Positions 5,263 to 7,644 of a DNA stretch of 7,644 bases are shown here, one piece after another. The translations under genes were made by a program, and so were the position numbers. The notes under the pieces were generated by a model that was given only the letters and a program-made list of their open reading frames with translations, ran no database searches and was not told where the DNA came from. The stretch is from Coriobacteriales bacterium (lineage in GTDB: Bacteria > Actinomycetota > Coriobacteriia > Coriobacteriales > UBA8131): NCBI GenBank assembly GCA_031263665.1, contig JAISFJ010000157.1, forward strand, positions 1 through 7,644. Reading direction: 5' to 3'. Position 1 is the first letter of the stretch. Every line of letters starts with the position of its first letter.

Positions 5263-6471
5263 ATGCCCAAACCAGCATCTCAGATGACGCCTGAGATAAC
5301 CGTCCTCGCCGCGACGGGCAATCTCATGGTGTCTGAGGCCTATCGCCAGGCGGAGCCCGATGTTGTTGCGGCCTATCCCATCACGCCGCAGACCGCCATT
5401 GTCGAGGGCTATTCCAAATACGTCGCCGATGGCCGCGTTCACACCGAGTTTGTCGCGGTCGAAAGCGAACACTCCTCGTTGAGCGCCTGCATCGGTGCTT
5501 CGGCGGCCGGCGCCCGTGTCGCGACGGCGACGTCTTCTCAGGGGCTTGCCCTGATGTGGGAGGAACTCCATATCGCTTCCGGGATGCGTCTGCCCATCAT
5601 CATGGCAAACGCCAACCGCGCGATAAGTGCCCCCATCAACATCCATGGCGACCATTCCGATGTCATGGGTGCGCGCGACAGCGGCTGGATAATCTTTTTT
5701 GCCGAGACCGCGCAGGAAGCCTATGACAACACGGTCATCTCTTTTCCCATCGCCGAACATCCCGAGGTCCAGTTGCCCGTCATGACGACGCTTGACGGTT
5801 TTATCACCACTCATGCCATGGAGCGTTGCGAGCTTTTGGATGATGCGACCGTCAAGGCTTTTGTGGGCGAGCGCACACCGGCGTTTCCGCTCATCGGAGG
5901 GGACAAGCCGGTGAGTCACGGCATGTTTGCCTCGCTCGGTGGTACGTATTTTGAGGTCAAGAAGGCTGAGCGCGCCGCCATCGACAAGACCCCTCCCATC
6001 ATCAAGCGGATAGGGGATGAGTGGGCGGCCATCTGCAAACGCCCCTTTGACTTTATCGATACCTATGAATGTGAAGACGCGGACTACGTTTTAGTGGTGC
6101 TCGGTTCGGCCGCCGGCAATGCCCGTGCGGTTGCGCGTGAGTTGCGCGCTCAGGGCGTGAAGGCCGGCGTGCTTCGTATTCGCGTGTATCGCCCCTTCCC
6201 GTTTGAGGATGTTGCACGCGCGCTCAAAGGTGCCCGCGCCGTTGCCATTCTCGACCGTGCCGACAGTTTTGGCGCGCAATACGGTCCTGTCGGGCTTGAC
6301 GTGAGGGCCGCGCTCTATGATTTGCCCGAGCGTATTCCCACCCGCAACTACATCTATGGGCTCGGTGGCGCTGATGTTCCCCTCGACATCATGCGTAACG
6401 CCTTTGACGAACTCGCCCAACTTGCCGAGGGTAAGCTTGATGAGGGCTTGTCTTATCTGGGGGCACGGTAG
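5263..6471 (+). CDS. porA: Pyruvate:ferredoxin oxidoreductase, alpha subunit
   Basis: The protein is 402 aa from ATG 5263, a typical PorA length. Domain I (pyrimidine-binding part) shows AAYPITPQTAIVE (36-48), VAVESEHSSLSACIGAS (64-80), ATSSQGL (89-95), ANRAISAPINIHGDHSDVM (117-135) and LPVMTTLDGFITTH (171-184). The NRA-APINI-DHSD block is the form I associate with pyruvate-specific PorA rather than the indolepyruvate enzyme. Domain II follows at ~275-400: VLVVLGSAAGNARAV (277-290), RIRVYRPFPFEDV (305-317) and AILDRADSFGAQYGP (328-342). In the family this subunit, with PorB, forms the thiamine-diphosphate active site. ATG 5263 is supported by its AAGGAG site. The gene is third in the operon and followed by a 128-bp gap before porB, in contrast to the tight packing upstream. 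No broken motif is visible. Confidence 0.93.
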   Translation: MPKPASQMTPEITVLAATGNLMVSEAYRQAEPDVVAAYPITPQTAIVEGYSKYVADGRVHTEFVAVESEHSSLSACIGASAAGARVATATSSQGLALMWEELHIASGMRLPIIMANANRAISAPINIHGDHSDVMGARDSGWIIFFAETAQEAYDNTVISFPIAEHPEVQLPVMTTLDGFITTHAMERCELLDDATVKAFVGERTPAFPLIGGDKPVSHGMFASLGGTYFEVKKAERAAIDKTPPIIKRIGDEWAAICKRPFDFIDTYECEDADYVLVVLGSAAGNARAVARELRAQGVKAGVLRIRVYRPFPFEDVARALKGARAVAILDRADSFGAQYGPVGLDVRAALYDLPERIPTRNYIYGLGGADVPLDIMRNAFDELAQLAEGKLDEGLSYLGAR

Positions 6472-6587
6472 CGCGGTGACGTGACCGCATGGCGCGTATG
6501 GGCGCAAACGAGCACCGATGACGTGCGATGTTTACACGGATTGCAACATGACAGCGCGACCCTGTTGTTTTAACACGAATGAGAGCT

Positions 6588-6593
6588 AAGGAG
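6588..6593 (+). promoter_or_regulatory. Ribosome binding site deciding the porB start
   Basis: AAGGAG lies 6 nt before ATG 6600. The in-frame ATG at 6579 would put this site inside the coding region and adds seven residues (MRAKESH) with no family look, so 6600 is preferred. Confidence 0.85.
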
Positions 6594-6599
6594 TCTCAC

Positions 6600-7538
6600 A
6601 TGGCTAACATCAAGGAACTCTCCCGGATACCCGAGCGCCTGTGCGGAGGGCATCGGCTTTGCGGCGGCTGCGGCGCTTCGGTCGCGGTCCGTCAGGTTTT
6701 GTTAGGGGCTGGCGACAGCGAGGTTGTTGTGGCCTCAGCGACCGGCTGCCTTGAGGTTTCGACGACGGCGTATCCGTACACGTCGTGGGACACCTCGTTT
6801 ATCCACAACGCTTTTGAAAACTCTGCCGCTACGATTTCTGGTGTGGAGGCAGCCTACAAAGGGCTTAAAGCCGCTGGCAAGATACCGGCTGACAAGCAGA
6901 TAAAGTTTTGTGCCTTTGGTGGTGACGGTGGCACGTATGACATTGGTTTTCAGTCTTTATCCGGCGCACTTGAGCGTGGCCACGATTTTGTTTATGTGTG
7001 CTATGACAACGGTGCCTATATGAATACCGGCATCCAACGCTCGTCGGCCACGCCGCACGGAGCATGGGCGACCACCTCTGAGGTTGGCACGGTCATACCC
7101 GGCAAGCCGCAGCGGCGCAAAGACCTCACCTCGGTTGTCGCGGCGCACCACATCCCCTATGCCGCGCAGGCATCCGTGGGCGACTGGCGTGACCTCGTCA
7201 ACAAGGCGGAAAAGGCCTTTAACGCGCCCGGCCCTGCCTTTATCAACGTACTGGCCCCCTGTCCGCGCGGTTGGCGCTACGACGGCAGTCAGACCATCGA
7301 GATAGCCAAGCTGGCTTTTAAGACGAGATTCTGGCCGCTTTTTGAAGTCGAAGAAGGCCAATGGAAGCTCAAGGAAGTGCGGGAAAAAGACCTTTTGCCC
7401 GTCACGGAGTTTTTTAAGGCACAGGGGCGCTTTAAGCATCTTTTTGCGCCAGGCAATGAGGAACTTCTCAAACAGTTGCAAACCGAGGTAGATGAATACT
7501 ACGCGTACCTGCAAAGCATGGTGGCCGCGACTGCATAA
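6600..7538 (+). CDS. porB: Pyruvate:ferredoxin oxidoreductase, beta subunit (TPP-binding)
   Basis: The protein is 312 aa from ATG 6600, a normal PorB length. The thiamine-diphosphate/Mg motif is clear: FGGDGGTYDIGFQSLSGALE (106-125) followed by VCYDNGAYMNTG (133-144). The four cysteines expected to hold the proximal 4Fe-4S cluster are in HRLCGGCGA (Cys21, Cys24), ATGCLE (Cys50) and APCPRGW (Cys221). WATTSEVGTVIPGK (156-169) and KDLTSVVAAHHIPYAAQAS (174-192) are typical of the family. The subunit carries out the TPP-dependent decarboxylation of pyruvate together with PorA and passes electrons to PorD. It is last in the operon; a long GC-rich hairpin starts 9 nt after its stop codon. Only 1 of 14 arginines is AGA/AGG, a codon preference unlike the TOG gene at the left end. 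Confidence 0.94.
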   Translation: MANIKELSRIPERLCGGHRLCGGCGASVAVRQVLLGAGDSEVVVASATGCLEVSTTAYPYTSWDTSFIHNAFENSAATISGVEAAYKGLKAAGKIPADKQIKFCAFGGDGGTYDIGFQSLSGALERGHDFVYVCYDNGAYMNTGIQRSSATPHGAWATTSEVGTVIPGKPQRRKDLTSVVAAHHIPYAAQASVGDWRDLVNKAEKAFNAPGPAFINVLAPCPRGWRYDGSQTIEIAKLAFKTRFWPLFEVEEGQWKLKEVREKDLLPVTEFFKAQGRFKHLFAPGNEELLKQLQTEVDEYYAYLQSMVAATA

Positions 7539-7547
7539 GCGACCGGA

Positions 7548-7628
7548 GTGGGACAGTTGGGGGACGGGGGGTGTGGGGGGCGGATAAACTGTCATCTCCC
7601 ACGTGCCCCCGTCCCCCCACTGTCCCAC
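7548..7628. repeat. Long GC-rich hairpin repeat after porB, possible transcript end
   Basis: The arms 7548-7570 and 7606-7628 are 23 nt each and pair at 22 positions (mismatch T7558/C7618), with a 35-nt loop. The core GGGACA-N4-GGGGACGG (7550-7567) is the same as in the hairpin at 2058. It begins 9 nt after the porB stop, so it probably protects or ends the por mRNA, although no U-tract follows. It is likely a dispersed REP-like repeat. Bases 7629-7644 after it show nothing recognisable. Confidence 0.65.
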
Positions 7629-7644
7629 GCCCGTCGCCGTGGAC

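Noticed and set aside
4443..5270. A 275-codon open frame on the minus strand across porC/porD
   Set aside because: It is antisense to two genes with clear family motifs; its translation shows no family features, and GC-rich coding DNA commonly leaves such open frames.
5113..5919. A 268-codon open frame on the minus strand across porD/porA
   Set aside because: It is a shadow of porA, rich in Arg/Gly/His/Asp as expected of antisense reading, with no domain pattern.
6489..6521. A 10-codon open frame in the porA-porB spacer
   Set aside because: It has no ribosome binding site and nothing supports translation at this length.
7548..7628. Classical intrinsic terminator
   Set aside because: The stem is long and GC-rich, but neither strand has the U-run expected after the stem, so it is listed as a repeat with a possible 3'-end role.

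Overview
The window reads as two unlike pieces of DNA joined in the first ~1.2 kb. Bases 1 to about 1030 carry the 3' part of a gene for a eukaryotic-type TOG/HEAT-repeat (CLASP/crescerin-like) microtubule-binding protein, open at the left edge. By manual count it uses AGA/AGG for 12 of 22 arginines, whereas porB uses them for 1 of 14 and the DUF6273-like gene for 2 of 14. This piece looks like nuclear DNA of a unicellular eukaryote. A parabasalid or other gut protist is a guess.

From about 1209 onward everything looks bacterial: Shine-Dalgarno sites, a GTGA stop/start overlap, abutting operon genes, and an oxygen-sensitive ferredoxin-linked enzyme of anaerobes. The organism is probably an anaerobic, moderately GC-rich gut bacterium. 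Coriobacteriia or Bacillota is only an impression. The join lies in the gene-poor stretch 1030-1208. It could be an assembly or single-cell chimera (most likely), an integration of bacterial DNA into a protist genome, or a eukaryotic-type gene carried by a symbiont.

Layout of the bacterial part: a 5'-truncated gene with two DUF6273-like units (1227-2036, +); a hairpin repeat between convergent genes (2058-2104); adenine deaminase ade (2114-3922, -); a 365-bp divergent intergenic region with a candidate promoter and a 159-bp MITE-like inverted repeat (4101-4259); and a four-subunit pyruvate:ferredoxin oxidoreductase operon in the order gamma-delta-alpha-beta (porC 4288-4863, porD 4860-5261, porA 5263-6471, porB 6600-7538). 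The operon is followed by a second, longer hairpin repeat (7548-7628) of the same sequence family as the one at 2058.

The Por subunits together oxidise pyruvate with CoA to acetyl-CoA and CO2 and pass electrons through iron-sulfur clusters to ferredoxin or flavodoxin. Ade feeds purine salvage by turning adenine into hypoxanthine. I found no clearly new multi-gene system. The more unusual items are the eukaryote/bacterium junction, the MITE in the por leader, the covarying pair of hairpin repeats with an overlapping G-quadruplex motif, and an in-frame 9-bp tandem repeat at the start of porD.
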